From Ichthyophthirius multifiliis (Eukaryota > Ciliophora > Oligohymenophorea > Hymenostomatida), in contig NW_004086333.1 in assembly GCF_000220395.1 (NCBI RefSeq), forward strand, positions 1 to 64,000: DNA of 64,000 bases, written 5' to 3'. The notes under the pieces were generated by a model that was not told the DNA's origin, made no database searches, and worked only from the letters and a program-made list of their open reading frames with translations. How positions within the stretch are numbered: the stretch's first letter is position 1; each line of letters opens with the position of its first letter. The position numbers and the translations under genes are program-made. Below are positions 1 to 12,772 of the stretch, piece after piece.

Positions 1-1352
1 ATGCAGATATAGCTATTAATTTTGATAGATTTAACCCTAAAGCATTAGTAAACAGAGGCAACTGTATGTTTGCAAAAAATGAATTCTTAAGAGCAAAAGA
101 ATAATTTCTAGAAGCTATTGGTGTTGAAGCAGATTGCATTGAAGCTTTATACAATTTGGCTTTTGTTAACAAAAAACTTAATATGTTTGCTGAAGCTTTA
201 TAAGTATTATTTTTAATTTTTCAAAATAAAAATTAAATTGCATATAGGCTTTAGAAAAATTATAAACTATTATTTCTACACCTGAAGTTGTCTATTAAAT
301 GGGCAGTATACATGAATTAATGGGAAATACTAAATAAGCTTTAAAATGGTATTAGGTTCTATTGACTAAAGTGCCTTCTGATCCTAATATTTTGGCTCGT
401 GTAGGAAATATTTTTGCTAGGGTAACTTATTTTACATTTTTAATATTTTTTTTTTATGTTTTGTTAATTATTTTTTAGGAAGATGATGATAATTAAGCTT
501 TACATTATTATTCTGAGTCCTATAAATATCTTCCTACTAATATTGAAACTATAGGATGGTTAGGTATTTATTATGTTAAATAAGAACTTTATGAAAGAGC
601 CTGTCATTTTTTTGAAAGAGCTTCTTAAATTCAATCTAAGGAAATTAAATGGAGATTAATGGTTGCTTCTTGCTATAGGAGAATGTCTTCTCTTTAAAAA
701 GCTCTTAAAATATATGAAGAAATATACCAAGAAGAACCTAAAAATATTGAATGTAAATACAATAATTATTACTTGCTCATACTATTTTTTTCATTTTTTT
801 TACTGTAATTTTTTAAAACTCAATCGAAAAAAAAATGATGTTATCAATATTTTTTTGGATAGAGTTTTTTTAAAAAAATTACATATAAATAAATAAAAAA
901 TTTGGACAAATAATATATAATTATTGCAATTTTTTTTGTAGGTTTGAAATTCCTTACATAGCTTTGTAAAGAAATGTAATTACCTTATGATTAATATGCT
1001 TCTGAATTAAGAAAATTAGAAGCAGAAGATTAGGCTGTTGATTATAAAGTTATTGTATTATAATTTAAAAAATCTAAAAGAAATATATTTATTAAATTAT
1101 TATTTTTAGCAAGAACATTAAGCTTATGGAAATTAGAATAATGTTGGATAATATGCCTAAGTAAATGAAAACGCTGAAATTGATGTTACATAGAATACAA
1201 GGTTTTTTATAAAAAAGATATAACTAAAAAAAAATATTTAATAATATAGAAGGGTTATAAATTAAAAATATAATGTTTAATCGTAATAACATTAAAATAA
1301 TGATGATGATTGGAATGCTGTTGATATTGGAGATGGTTTAATGCCTGTTTGA
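1..1352 (+). CDS. IFT88: IFT88 (intraflagellar transport 88), C-terminal part
   Basis: TPR protein of the IFT-B complex that carries cargo along ciliary microtubules. The gene is cut by the left edge of the window. In the ciliate code the first exon reads INFDRFNPKALVNRGN and the later exons contain TPR helices (EALYNLAFVNKKL, YQMGSIHELMGN, LGIYYVKQELYERACHFFERAS). This order and wording match the last five to six TPRs of animal IFT88, followed by the ECLKFLTQLCKEM segment and an acidic tail ending DDDDWNAVDIGDGLMPV before TGA. Five GT-AG introns are visible: 204-247, 422-478, 753-941, 1049-1109 and 1202-1249. The downstream neighbour converges from the other strand. The identification rests on sequence pattern and is strong. 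Confidence 0.93.
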
Positions 1353-1539
1353 AAAAATAATATCTATAAAATCTATATATTTGTTTATAAAAGTTTCTTA
1401 TTTTAAAATAAAATAAAAGTATAGTATAGTATAGTAAATTTATTTTTTATAAAAAAAACAGTTTTATTGTTTATTTTTTTTAATTAAATAAATGAAAAAA
1501 GATTATTTGATTCTTTTTATTAATATATTATTATTTTTT

Positions 1540-3464
1540 TCACATCTCCATTTTAGGTATTTAAACGTAATCCAATTTATTAAACCAAAAAGGCATTATT
1601 TAAGCTAAATCTTTTGCTTATTGGATTAATTCTTTATTTTAGATAAATAAATATATTTTTATTTATATTGATTACTTTCTCCTTCCTATTTTCTATCTTG
1701 ATTTTATAGAAGCATATTTCCATAAATTTATAAACAATAAACTTTATTATAATCTTCATTCGAATAATATTATAAATAATTAAATATAATAAAATTTAAC
1801 TAATATACATCTCCTATCATGTCTAATACAGATTTAAACATTTATTCAGCTTTACTAATCTGTTATAATTATTTTTAGATAAAGTAATAATTATAATTAC
1901 CTCTTTTGATTTACTAAGAAATATTCCAAGCATCAAAACGCATTTAGCCATGTTGTATGGATCAACTGATTCATAAAATTTAAGGCTTTACTTAAACCAA
2001 AATTATGACTCCTAATAAATTAATAAAAATATAAATTAAAAAAATAAACCTATAAATAATATGAAAACAATAATAAAAAAATATTTATTGTTAAATATTT
2101 ATATTATTATAAAAAAATAAAATATATTAAACATTCTTACTTAAACTAATTGAGGTTTATTAAAAATTAAAAACTCATATATGTTAAATAATGGAGTTCC
2201 TGATTATTTTTACTTAATATATTATGATTATTATGTTGCTTTATTTTAAATTAAAATAAAATATATATAAATTTAAAAGTTACTATTTTCTAAAAATCTT
2301 AAGGAACAATCTAGTCTTAATTAAGCAACTATTTAAATTAAGTTTAAATTGAAAGTTCTTTTATTTAATCTACATTTTCAATATACCAAATAGATTTTTT
2401 AAGCAAATTAATAACATTATTATAATCGTTTTATATTTATTCCATACTATAATTAATCTCCATTTTTTTTTCTAATTGCTATTTTAAAGATGGATAAGGA
2501 CCATTTTCATCTTTTATTTCACTATCTTAATAATTAGGATTTTTATGCCACCAAGAAGCAACAGCTAAATTATTTAAAGCTTGTCCTTTTAATAAAATAT
2601 TAGGATTAGATGTAATGCATTCCCTTAATCTTTGTTTCGAATCCACGAAATTGCCTTTTAACAAATAAGCAGTCTTTATTTAATTAATAAAATAGTATTA
2701 AATAATTTTTAAATTATATTTTTTACTCCTAAATTAAAAGTAAATAAATTTTAATATTAAGGAGGAATTTTTTTTCTTTCATTTTCACTTAGAAGAGCTT
2801 TTCCTAACAATATAGCCTAAATATTATTTTATTCAATATGATATATAGAAATATAAATAAAATGTACTTTATTTAAATTATATTTTAAACAATAGACAAA
2901 TAAGTTGTTATATTCTTTATAAACTAAACTATTATTATTTTATGTATTTTAATTTATTTTTATTATTTATTCTAAATTATTTTCTGCATCATTAAATCTC
3001 TTTAATAATATTTCATTTTAAACTAATCTAATAAAAAATATATTTTTTTTATGTTTTTATAAATACTTTTTTAAGACTAATACATAATCCTAATTATCAA
3101 CTTATTATTATTTTTTAATATTTTCTAAACTTCTTAAAAAAAATTCATGAGAAATCCTGTATTTTCCTTTCATGAAATATTCTAATCCTCTTTAGTATTC
3201 TAATTATTATTTTGATAATTAAATCTCTTATTATTATTGAGTTTTATCTTATTAATTTTAAACTTAAGCTTTATTAAAATTATTTATTTATTTTTTTGAA
3301 TCTTCATTTATATGAGTCTGATTATGTTGATAGTTATGATTACAATGCTCATCATGAATGTGTTATGTATGTGGCTAAATTTTTTGTTTCCAAGAAAATA
3401 GTTTAAGATGTTTGTATTTTAAAAATCGAATGGGTATTTATCTAGATGCTTTTTAATATAACAT
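1540..3464 (-). CDS. TPR-like protein with probable mitochondrial presequence
   Basis: The start is the ATG at 3464 and the protein ends ...FNKLDYVQIPKMEM before TGA at 1540. The N-terminus (MLYQKASRQIPIRFLKYKHL) is basic and free of acids, like a mitochondrial presequence. It is followed by a His/Gln-rich linker and then helical repeats with TPR-type spacing, for example GLEYFMKGKYRISHEFFLRS, LLKGNFVDSKQRLRECI and KAEQMFKSVLDMIGDVY. At least four introns are inferred. The TPR plus presequence combination recalls TTC19-type mitochondrial assembly factors, but I see no decisive signature, so no specific function is assigned. It converges on the IFT88 gene with 187 bp between stops. Confidence 0.7.
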
Positions 3465-4316
3465 ATTTTATTTTTTTTAATATCTTTTTTGTTATATTTT
3501 TATATTTAATAGCAATTTATGTTATTTTTTTAAAATTATATATATTAAATTGTAATAAAGATTTTATTTGATAATTAATTTCATAATTAAATAATATTTT
3601 ATATGAATACTTAGTTATAAAATGAGATAATATAATATTTAATAAATTGCATTAAAATAATTGTTATTTAAAAGTTTTCGTTTATAGATATTTTTTATTA
3701 CTTATTAATATTGCATATAATTTTTTATGCAGATTTAATTTTTGGAATATTTACAATTACACCTAATTATTTATTCATAAAATTTATATTGTATAAAAAT
3801 AAAAGTTTATGGATTCATAATTTTTGTTTCTTATTTTTACAAATAAATTAAAAATATTAATTTTACTCATATTATTTCATAATATAAAGTGATAAAACTA
3901 ATTATATATTAAATAGTTTACTTTAGGGCATATAAAATTCAAAAACTAAAATAAACTTTTTATTTTTAACGATATAGAATTAATTAAAATAAAAATAAAA
4001 TATATTATTTATTCGGGTTAAAGTGTGAACTAATTTATTTTTCAGAAAAATAAAAAACAAAAAAATAAAATTTATTATTTTATATCATAATAATTATTGA
4101 ATTTAATTTCTTTATTTCTTTATTTCTTCATTATTTTATTTTAAATATTTAGTTAATAAATTAAAAAATACAGAAAATATTATTATTACTATTTTAATTT
4201 TATTTTTTTATTTAAATAAATAAAAAATAATATAAAATTATTTAGAAGTATCAGTTTTTTATAAATAAAACAATATTTTTATATTGATTTAGAAATTAAA
4301 TTTACTTATAAAAAAA
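3465..4316. other. Intergenic, AT-rich
   Basis: This 850 bp lies between two divergently transcribed genes, so it should hold both promoters. It is almost pure A/T with no long convincing coding stretch in any frame. No motif stands out. Confidence 0.6.
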
Positions 4317-5689
4317 ATGGAAAGATTATAATAACTAAATGACTAAATCATGGTTGAAAATATAAGCCATAACAAATAAATATAGAATCTAAATTAAATT
4401 AAATTATAAAATAAGCAATCTTATACAATACTTTTTGCATGTAAACCAGAATATAAAAAATTAAAAGATGTAATTGATCAAATATTTAAGTAAAATTAAC
4501 AATTTTTTATTTTTAATAAAATTAAAAGATAAGCAGAAAAGTATCTATTAGATATCTATTTATATATAGATTAAAAATTATAAAATAATGTATAAAATAT
4601 AAAAGAAGAAAAATATAAAATAAAAACTTTTGTTGATAATTAACACGAAAACGAAATTGATTTAGTAATAAGTTATGGAGGAGATGGTACAATAATGTAT
4701 GTAGTAAATAAATTTTAAAATAGAAGTACTCCTCCAATATTATCTATTTAAGGAGGAACTTTAGGGTTTATGTGTGTATATAAAATTTAATAACTACAAG
4801 AATAATTAGATTTGCTTTTTTAAAAAATTAAACATAACTAATTTATTTATGTTTAAAGAAAATTAAGAATTTAATCTTAAAAATATTAAGGAGGTGAAAT
4901 ATGTTCCAATAAAACAAATGCAATAAATGAATTCATAATTTTAAGATCTGAACAAGGTTTTTTTTTAAAAAAAAGAAAATATAATTTATAAAGGGTCTTG
5001 CATTACTTTATAAATTTTTATAAATAATATATTTCTTACTGATGTTAAAGGAGATGGATTAATTATTTCTACTCCTACAGGCTCTACTGCTTATTCATTA
5101 AGTGCAGGAGGCCCTATTATCCATAATGATGTTAGTTCTCTCATTATTGTACCTGTTTGTCCTCACTCTTTATCTTTTAGACCTATTATTGTTTCTCCTT
5201 AAATGAAAATAAAATTTAAGGTATATGTATTTAAAAACTTATAAGTCTTTTATTTTCGCCTCGTTTATTATTAATATATTTATTTTGATTAGATTTATAA
5301 ATAAAAAAACACTATTATAAATATTAAATTTAATTAATTATATTTCAATTAGTAAAATAAATTTGATAAAATCAAAAATAAATTTTACAATATAAATATA
5401 TAATATTATAATTGTTTTTGAATTATAAAAGGTTTCTAACTAAAGCAGAAATTTCGGAAACGTTTCTAGAGATGGTTTTTTTTAATTTATTCTTAAAGCT
5501 GGTGAAGAAATAGAAATTACTTAATCTTAGTTCGATGTTTTAAGTATTCTTTATTTAAATTATATAAATTTATTTATTCAATATATATTAGTAATTAATA
5601 ATTAAGATATTAAATAAAATTAATTTGATTATGTTTAAAAATTAAGAAAAACGCTAAAATGGAACAGTTAGTTTAAAGAAAATATATGA
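4317..5689 (+). CDS. NAD kinase (ATP-NAD kinase, PpnK/NADK family)
   Basis: Phosphorylates NAD to NADP. The start ATG at 4317 opens a frame that carries the family hallmarks. [17 protein letters not shown] places the GGDG nucleotide-binding motif at residues 121-124. Next comes PPILSIQGGTLGFM (the GxLGF motif), then [14 protein letters not shown] after a 37-nt intron (4957-4993). The last signature is [20 protein letters not shown], the conserved substrate-binding loop. The C-terminal beta-rich part ([17 protein letters not shown]) follows a second intron of roughly 200 nt starting near 5221. The last exon up to TGA 5689 is less certain because it stays open through AT-rich sequence and could hide one more intron. 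V-ATPase subunit G follows on the same strand 280 bp downstream, probably as an independent gene. Confidence 0.93.
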
Positions 5690-5968
5690 TGAAAAAATGG
5701 ATTTTATTATTTTTATATATTAATTCATTTTAATTTTTTAAATAATATTTTTTTCTTAATTATATTAATATCTATATTTAAATGAATATATAAATTATAC
5801 TCATTTAAATATATACATATATATATATATTTTATTTTTTATATAAATAAAAAGCAAAAAATATTTAAGCATAAATAAAAATAAGGTATAAAGAGAAAAA
5901 AATAATAATAAAATACAAATAAAAAATATTATTATTAATAAAAAAAAAAAATATAATAATATAATATA

Positions 5969-6439
5969 ATGGCAGAAATCGGAGGAAATAATTGGGCAGT
6001 CGAAGCACTTCTTAGGGCAGAAGAAAAAGCTAATAGTATTATTTAAAATGCTTAAAAAGAAAGGTTTATTAAAACTAAAATTTAAAAATTTTTAATTAAT
6101 ATTTAATAATAATAAAGAGAAAAAAAACTTAAATAAGCGCGTTCTGCTGCAGATTAGGAAATCAATAAATTCAGGTAGGAAATGGAATAGAAATTTAATG
6201 AAGACGTTAAAGCTGTAAGAAATATAATATATTTTATTTTATCTTATTATTTAGAAATTCGGAAATACTTCTGATCATGATAATTTATTAAAATAAACTG
6301 AAAATGACATAAAAAAATTAACTAAGATTATGAATAGAACAAGGGAAAAGTTATTGATATGCTTATTGAAAGAATTATTAATGTAAAACTTGAAATACCT
6401 GAAGTCGTTAAAGGTGATTTCAATAAAATGAAACAATGA
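5969..6439 (+). CDS. V-type ATPase subunit G (V1 sector peripheral stalk)
   Basis: Small helical subunit that pairs with subunit E in the stator of the vacuolar proton pump. The N-terminus MAEIGGNNWAVEALLRAEEK and the following NAQKEREKKLKQARSAADQE match the family's N-terminal helix (usually about 115-125 aa). Two short introns are present, the second about 6213-6254. After ENDIKKL the frame is lost: the conserved end (VIDMLIERIINVKLEIPEVV, then KGDFNKMKQ and TGA 6439) lies in another frame. One more A in the A7 run at 6311-6317 would restore it. This is taken as a homopolymer error in the assembly, not gene decay, because both halves are well conserved. Confidence 0.88.
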
Positions 6440-7576
6440 GAATATTGAAAATGATTAAATATATATACATTTTCTATTTTTATTTATAAGATTTATTATA
6501 TTATTATTAAAATTTTTTAATTATATTTTTCTTTTTAATTTTTAAATTATTTTTAATTATAAATAAGCATTATCTTTTTTTATTATTATATAATATCTTA
6601 ATATAAAAACTAAGATATATATTACTTTTATATAAATTAATAAAACTAGATTTGCTTTTTTATTCATATATAATATATACAATATTTATTTTTTCATATA
6701 TTCTAATATATATTTATATAGAAATAATTTTATTGTTGTTTTTTGATTTAAATAATAATTTTATTATATTTTTAATCTTTATTAATTCAAATTTATATTA
6801 TTATTTTACTATATATAATTTTTATTAAAAAATAAAATTAAAATACAACTTTAAAAATATTTTATGTCTTTATAATTAAAGTAATTAAAAACTAAATAGG
6901 TATAAATAAGATAATAAACTTTTTTATAGTTCTAAATTAAATTAAGCATATTATTTTATTTTTCTAATGTACTTAAGACCAATTATTAAAAATCCTTTCT
7001 TTCCGTTATTATTTGTTAAGTTAATTTTTATAGATATATTATATTTTTAAATTCTATAATGAGAATAAATGAATATAACTGAGACTATAGGTTCGGGAGT
7101 CATAATTTAAAAGATTATTTGTCTATAAATATTTTAACTCTTACTATTGATTTGTTTGAATCTTTTTTTAATTAAACAAAAAAAAGCACTGTGATTAAAG
7201 AAAATTAGATAAAAAGTAACATTTGAAAATATTTAACCCCAAAAGTAATGACTCACTTAAAATATTAGTTTTTATAATTTTTTTGTTTTTTTTAGAGTAC
7301 AAATTTACTCAAGTTTAAATAAAAAATTAGGAAAATATTACTAATTTTAAAGCAGCATAACATTTTATTTCATCTTTTTATTCTTATTATAAATTTTACA
7401 TTTTTGAAATTTTAAATTCAGTTTTTTTTTAATTTAGAAATATTAATTTTTTTTTCAATATCCTTGACTTAACAGGTCATATTTATTTTCAATTCTAATC
7501 AAAGTAATTAAGATTTTAAAATATAATATCTATAAAAAGAATAAAGATTTTAAAATATAATATCTATAAAAAGAAT
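6440..7576. other. Intergenic region with a weak minus-strand ORF and a tandem duplication
   Basis: Very AT-rich. On the minus strand a frame around 6900-7290 has coding-like wording (NYDSRTYSLSYIHSHYRIQK, then KINLTNNNGKKGFLIIG) but no clear start or boundaries, so it is not called as a gene. A 34-bp unit is repeated head-to-tail at 7511-7577, immediately before the next ATG. Confidence 0.4.
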
Positions 7577-7577
7577 A
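7511..7577. repeat. Tandem duplication of a 34-bp unit
   Basis: The block beginning agattttaaaatataatatc occurs at 7511 and again at 7545, so the period is 34 bp and about two copies are present. It ends right at the start codon of the 7577 ORF and would sit in its 5' leader or promoter. Confidence 0.85.
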
Positions 7578-8367
7578 TGAAAAAAATTTATTTAATTTTT
7601 ACTTCAATTTTATTTTTAATTCTAAGTACTTAATTTATAAATTATTTCTACTTTTAATATAAAATATGACATATTTATATATAATGATATAAATTAATTA
7701 GAACTTACTGCTCCGAATTTTGTCAGAAACTAATTTAGTTAATAAAAATATAAATTTAATTTGTAAAGCAAATTATAATATTTTTAAAACAATTTGTAAT
7801 ATAAAATTTTTATAAGTAAAAAGACTAAATTTATATTTTAATTTATTATAATCTGTGCTCTGTGCTCTATTATAGATAAAAAAATATTGATTTTCAAAAA
7901 AAATTATAAAATAAAAGACTCTTACAAGGCTTATTTTAATAATTTGTTTGAGAAAGCATTTTCATAGAATTAAAATTAATTAAGAAGAGTATAAAATTAA
8001 AGATTTTTAACATGAATTTTATATTAATGTTACTTCGTAGACGACCCTTTTTTAATTGGATATATTTTAATTTGTTACATAAAAAAATTACAAATAATTC
8101 ATTTATTTCTACTTAAGGCCAATAATATAATAAATTTAAAATTTAACTTAAATTTAGTAAGATTGTATTTTTTCTTAATTAAATAAATATTCAATATTTG
8201 TATATAAGTTTGAAATAGCTTATAAAATTATATTTAAAATTAATTTTATGGAAAAACAAAACAAACAAACAAAATAAAAATATATTATGTAACGATTTTT
8301 AGAATAAATTTTTTAATTAAATAAATAATCAGTTTTTATTATTAAAATAAATAATTGTTTATTATGA
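7577..8367 (+). pseudogene. Disrupted ORF for a small secreted-type protein
   Basis: The ATG at 7577 starts MKKIYLIFTSILFLILSTQF, a good signal peptide (basic start, long hydrophobic core). The frame then shifts by one base after QYK into a long segment (YDIFIYNDINQLELTAPNFV ... CALCSIIDKK ... DSYKAYFNNLFEKAFSQN). It shifts again near 8000 into EYKIKDFQHEFYINVTSQTT and on to TGA at 8367. The amino-acid wording is protein-like across all three segments. Neither break falls at a long homopolymer, unlike the breaks in neighbouring genes, so real decay or unrecognised introns are both possible. No family is recognised. Confidence 0.4.
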
Positions 8368-8604
8368 AAATATGTATTTTTTATTTTAGGTTATTTAGTT
8401 TATTAAAAGAAATATAGTTTATTTTTTATATTATTAGATTATATTTAATAAATTATTTGAAATCTATATAGATATAAATAATAAATAAAATTTATAAATT
8501 TAAAATTATATAAATGCTATTAATTATTTTTTGCAAAAAAATTTAAATTTTCATGTTTAAAATAACAAAAAATATGTAAAAAATTATAATTAATTATTTA
8601 TATA

Positions 8605-9802
8605 TCATTTTTATTTTTAATTATTTTATTATTCCTATTTTTAAAATTCATTTGGAATTCCATGCATCATTCTTTCTTATAAAGATTAGGGTTCTAAATC
8701 TTTAGAATTCTTAGAATGGGTATAATAAAAATGATCTAAAATAATAAAAATTTATTAAATCATAGTTTTTTATCCTAAATATGTATCCCCAAGATATGGA
8801 AAAATTTTATGAGCTACAAAATATTCCTTTAGTTCATGATCTAACATTAAATCTAATAAAACATGCTTTTCTAAATATTCTAAATAAGAATCTTTAACTT
8901 AAACATTTTAAAATCCTTATATGCCTTATTCAAGATGAAAAGTTGGCTAATCTTTTTATTTATTAAAAAAACAAATTAAATAAATAAAAAATAAAATAAA
9001 ATAATTGCTTTAAATTTATGTGTGATTTTTCACATTTTTTTAATTAATAAAAAAAAATTTTTCATCTAAAAAATTTTATAAATTTTAAGGATTTTTGCCC
9101 ATTTTATTTTACCAATATTCTTCTATTTAATCACAATAATGCCTATCCACTAAAGAAATTATATTTTAAGAGGTATAGCAAGAATTTCTTATACATTCAG
9201 AAATATATTATATTTTTGGTTAAATAAATAGTTCAGCCTTGAGCAAAAACGGATCAAATCTTATATTTTGTCTTAATTTTTAATACTATTTGTGACTTTA
9301 ATCTTTTAAAATTTATTATTATTATTCTTAAAAAAGTTTAAGTTAAGAATAAATTTCTTTAAGTTCTTTCAAATCAATATTTTTATTAACAAACTCTCTA
9401 TATTTAAGTTAAGGGAAATCATTAAAAATTAAATTACATTAAATATGAGGATTATTATATAAATAAAGTAAAGGTGTTAAGAAAACATCAACTTCAAATT
9501 GATTAAAAACTTTATTGTTTGTATATATAAATAAACTTCCTAATTCAAATCTATCTTAACTATTCAAAAAACTTCCGGTTACTAATTCTTATATTTTGTC
9601 TTGGTTTAGTAATATATCATAAATAGTAGTTGGATTAGGATTTAAATAAAACTTATATTCAAATTTTCCTTTAACAAATTTTTACCATGCTATTTAAAAA
9701 TCAATTTTGGTTCGTATAAAATAAGGCATATCGCAAGGTATTTATGTTGTAATAGATTAAGGTTTTAAAAATTTTATACAATCTATTACATAAAAATATA
9801 AT

Positions 9803-9863
<61 letters not shown>

Positions 9864-10245
9864 TATTTATATTTATATTTAATTATTTTATTTTTTTACC
9901 ATTTACAAATGAAGCATGTAATAAATTTCTTTTTTCTACTCCTAATAATAATATATTAGAATTAGTTTTCGGATAAACTAAGTTTTTTATTATAAGATTT
10001 TGGGGTATATCATTTAATTTTTAATCTTAATATGATTTATATTTGTTATACATTTTTTCTTTTTCTTTTAATATTTATTAAAAATTATTTTTATCTATAT
10101 GTTTTTCTTTTATAGCTTATTGTTATCTTAATTTTTTTAATTTTAATGATAATTATTTCCATTATTAATTTTTTTCACTGAACAAATATTTTCTAATTTA
10201 ATTTTTACTTTACATTTCAAAAAATTAAAATTATTTAGATATCAT
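8605..10245 (-). CDS. Hypothetical protein, possible TraB/ChaN-like fold
   Basis: The start is the ATG at 10245 (MISKQFQFFEMQSKNQ) and the stop is at 8605. A charged N-terminal region of about 90 residues is followed by NSNILLLGVEKRNLLHASFV, then FLKPQSITTQIPCDMPYFI. That is a strand-LLLG-helix-...-KPxxIxxQxxCDxPxF pattern reminiscent of TraB-type proteins. The middle part (RFELGSLFIYTNNKVFNQFE) and the C-terminus (LDLMLDHELKEYFVAHKIFP) are not recognised. One intron contains the (ATTT)n repeat near 9801-9860 and a second is likely near 8950-9040. The TraB link is a weak pattern match and inference only; the gene itself looks real. Confidence 0.6.
9801..9862. repeat. (ATTT)n microsatellite within an intron
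   Basis: About fifteen copies of ATTT followed by imperfect TATATTT units. It falls inside an inferred intron of the minus-strand gene 8605-10245, since the flanking exons (FVND / CIKFLKPQ) join in phase across it. Confidence 0.85.
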
Positions 10246-11986
10246 TTTTGTTTTTTGTTTGTTATATTTAATAATGCAAAGATATATAATATAATTAACA
10301 AAAATTTTTTTATTTAATTAATAATATACATATAAATATTAAATTTAAAAATATTTATTACAATAATAATAAATATTAATTCATATTATATATAAATATT
10401 ACAAAAATAATAAAATAAATATAATAAAACTAATGATATAAATAAATTTAAATATATTTAAATATATAAAAATATATAAAAATATTTATAAATATATTAA
10501 TTTAAGAATATTTTATAATTATTAATTATAAATATAAAAATAATCAAAAAAGAGAAAGCTATATAATTTCTCTCCATAGAATAATATTATCTATTTTTTA
10601 TTTTACTACTATTCTAGAAAATTTTACTTAATTTTTTTTTCGTAAATGAAATTAAAAAATAATTAGTAAATAAAATTTATCTAATATATTTTTTAAATCT
10701 TTTTAAAGAAACTATACTTTCTCAACTTAAATTTTTGAAAAAAATAAATAAATTTCTAAAATAGATCAATAAATTAAAAAAAAATTTATAATGCATATTT
10801 AATATTTATTAAAACTTAAAAAAATTATTTAAAAAATAAAATTTTATATATTTAATGAAAATTAATGAATTCTATAAAAATTATTATAATATTTTATATA
10901 AGAAAAATTATAAATATTTAATAAAAATATTTTTCTTTTTAATATTTGATTTTTATATTGTAAATATTTTTAGTTTTTTATTTAATTTTACAAAATATAA
11001 AAAATATAAAACTAACGAAGAATATATAAAACATTTTATAATAATAAATTAGTAAAATTCATTATTTAGATATTTAATATAAAAAACTATTATCAAATTT
11101 ATATGTTTAGAATTTAAAATATAAAGTTATTTTTAAAAACAATTTTTTTATAACACAATAATATCATAAATTTATAATATGCAATTTTAATTTATTTATT
11201 TATTTATTTATACATACTTAAAACATATAAAAGTATATTCTTATTTATTATAAATATCTTAAAATTAAAAATATATTTTTTATAAACTATATTCGTCAAT
11301 AAACTCTATATATCAGTTCTTTACTGATATTTATTTCTTATTATTTAAATTTCTTTTAAATTCAATAAAATTTTGGTAGTACATATAAATAAAAGTTATT
11401 TTTTATTCGAATTTATTATTTTTCAAATCATTTTAAAATTTATAAATTTTTCTTTTTATTAATTTTATTTTTATATTAATTTTTTGTATATATTTTTAAT
11501 TTAATTTTTTTGTTTTTTTTTTTGTTTTTTTGTTTTATTTTATTTGCAATAAAATAAATAATTTAATTATTTTCTTTGAAATTCTTAAGTTAATATAAAA
11601 TTTATTTTTTTCGTCTTTAATTTTTTTTTATTTAATTATTTTAAACTTAATTAATTAATTTTCTATAATATTTTTAAATTATATGCTGAGCTTTAATTTT
11701 TATATAAAACTCAATTTTTTTATTTTTAAAATAATAGATAAAGAGTAAATAGTTTTAATAATCTTTTGTTAAGCGAATTTATTTGTTAATTTTCGAATAA
11801 TTATAAATAAATATTGTTTTTGTTTAAATAAAATAAAATATAGTTATAAAATTATTTAATAGCTTTTAATTACATTACATAAATTTAAATATTTTTTTGT
11901 CCTTTTTATGTTTAAAATAAAGAAACCTTTATATCCTAAACTTTTTCATTTGGTTTATGTATTTATTAAGTTATACATAATAAAAA

Positions 11987-12024
11987 AATCATAATCATAA
12001 TTAGCTATCAATATGATTATGATT
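11987..12024. repeat. Perfect 13-bp inverted repeat, 12-nt loop
   Basis: AATCATAATCATA at 11987-11999 is the exact reverse complement of TATGATTATGATT at 12012-12024. The loop is 12 nt. Confidence 0.8.
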
Positions 12025-12772
12025 AAATTTTATAAAGACATAATTGTATTTTTTAAGTTAATAACATATAAAAAATAATATTTACATTAAAAAAATTTTT
12101 GATGTTCTAAAATAATATTTATGATATTTTATGCATGTGTTTCTACTTTTTTTTTATTATAAATCTATTAAAAGCAAACATAACTGGCTTATATTTAAAT
12201 ATTATAATTCTAGAATTTATAATTATTTTATATTTTATAAAATAAATATATCATAATAGGAGTATTTTTGTATAATAAATATTTAAATAATATTGTATAT
12301 TTTACTTTATATAATAAAATTAAAACAGTATTTTTATTTTTTATAAAATCAAATAATAGATTTCTACATTTTTATTTGTATATATTATTTTATTTTTGTT
12401 TTAATTATTAAATATTTTTTAAAGAAAGATATTAAAATTTATCCCTCACACTCCTAGTATTCTATATTTAAAAAGTTATATGTTATTGTCTCTTTACGAA
12501 ATACTTAAATTAAAATATTTAAATATTATTAATAAAATAATTTCAATAATTTATAAATAAAAAATTATTAATAATTATATAATGTTTATATATTACTAAT
12601 TTCATATATAATTGTTATTTTTTTAAGTGATAAATTAAATATTTTTATATAAAATTTATATTAGCTTTTCTTATATAATTTAATAAACAAATATATATTT
12701 TTAGAAAATTGAAATTATTATTAATAAATGATGTATTTTTGAATTTAAACATGATTTTAATAATTATTTTTT

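Noticed and set aside
663-896. Standard-code ORF of 77 aa on the plus strand
   Set aside because: It overlaps an IFT88 exon in another frame and runs into the 189-nt intron; its translation is low-complexity.
4522-4737. Minus-strand ORF inside NAD kinase
   Set aside because: Antisense shadow of the well-supported NADK exon containing GGDG.
7070-7110. Possible tRNA T-arm (ggttcgggagtc)
   Set aside because: No acceptor stem or anticodon arm could be paired around it.
7227-7240. aaccccaaaa as telomeric repeat (CCCCAA)
   Set aside because: Single copy only, no tandem array; the window does not reach a chromosome end.
10855-11052. 65-aa plus-strand ORF in the gene desert
   Set aside because: Composition is F/I/K/L/N/Y only, as expected from random A/T; it extends much further in the ciliate code without gaining any protein-like pattern.
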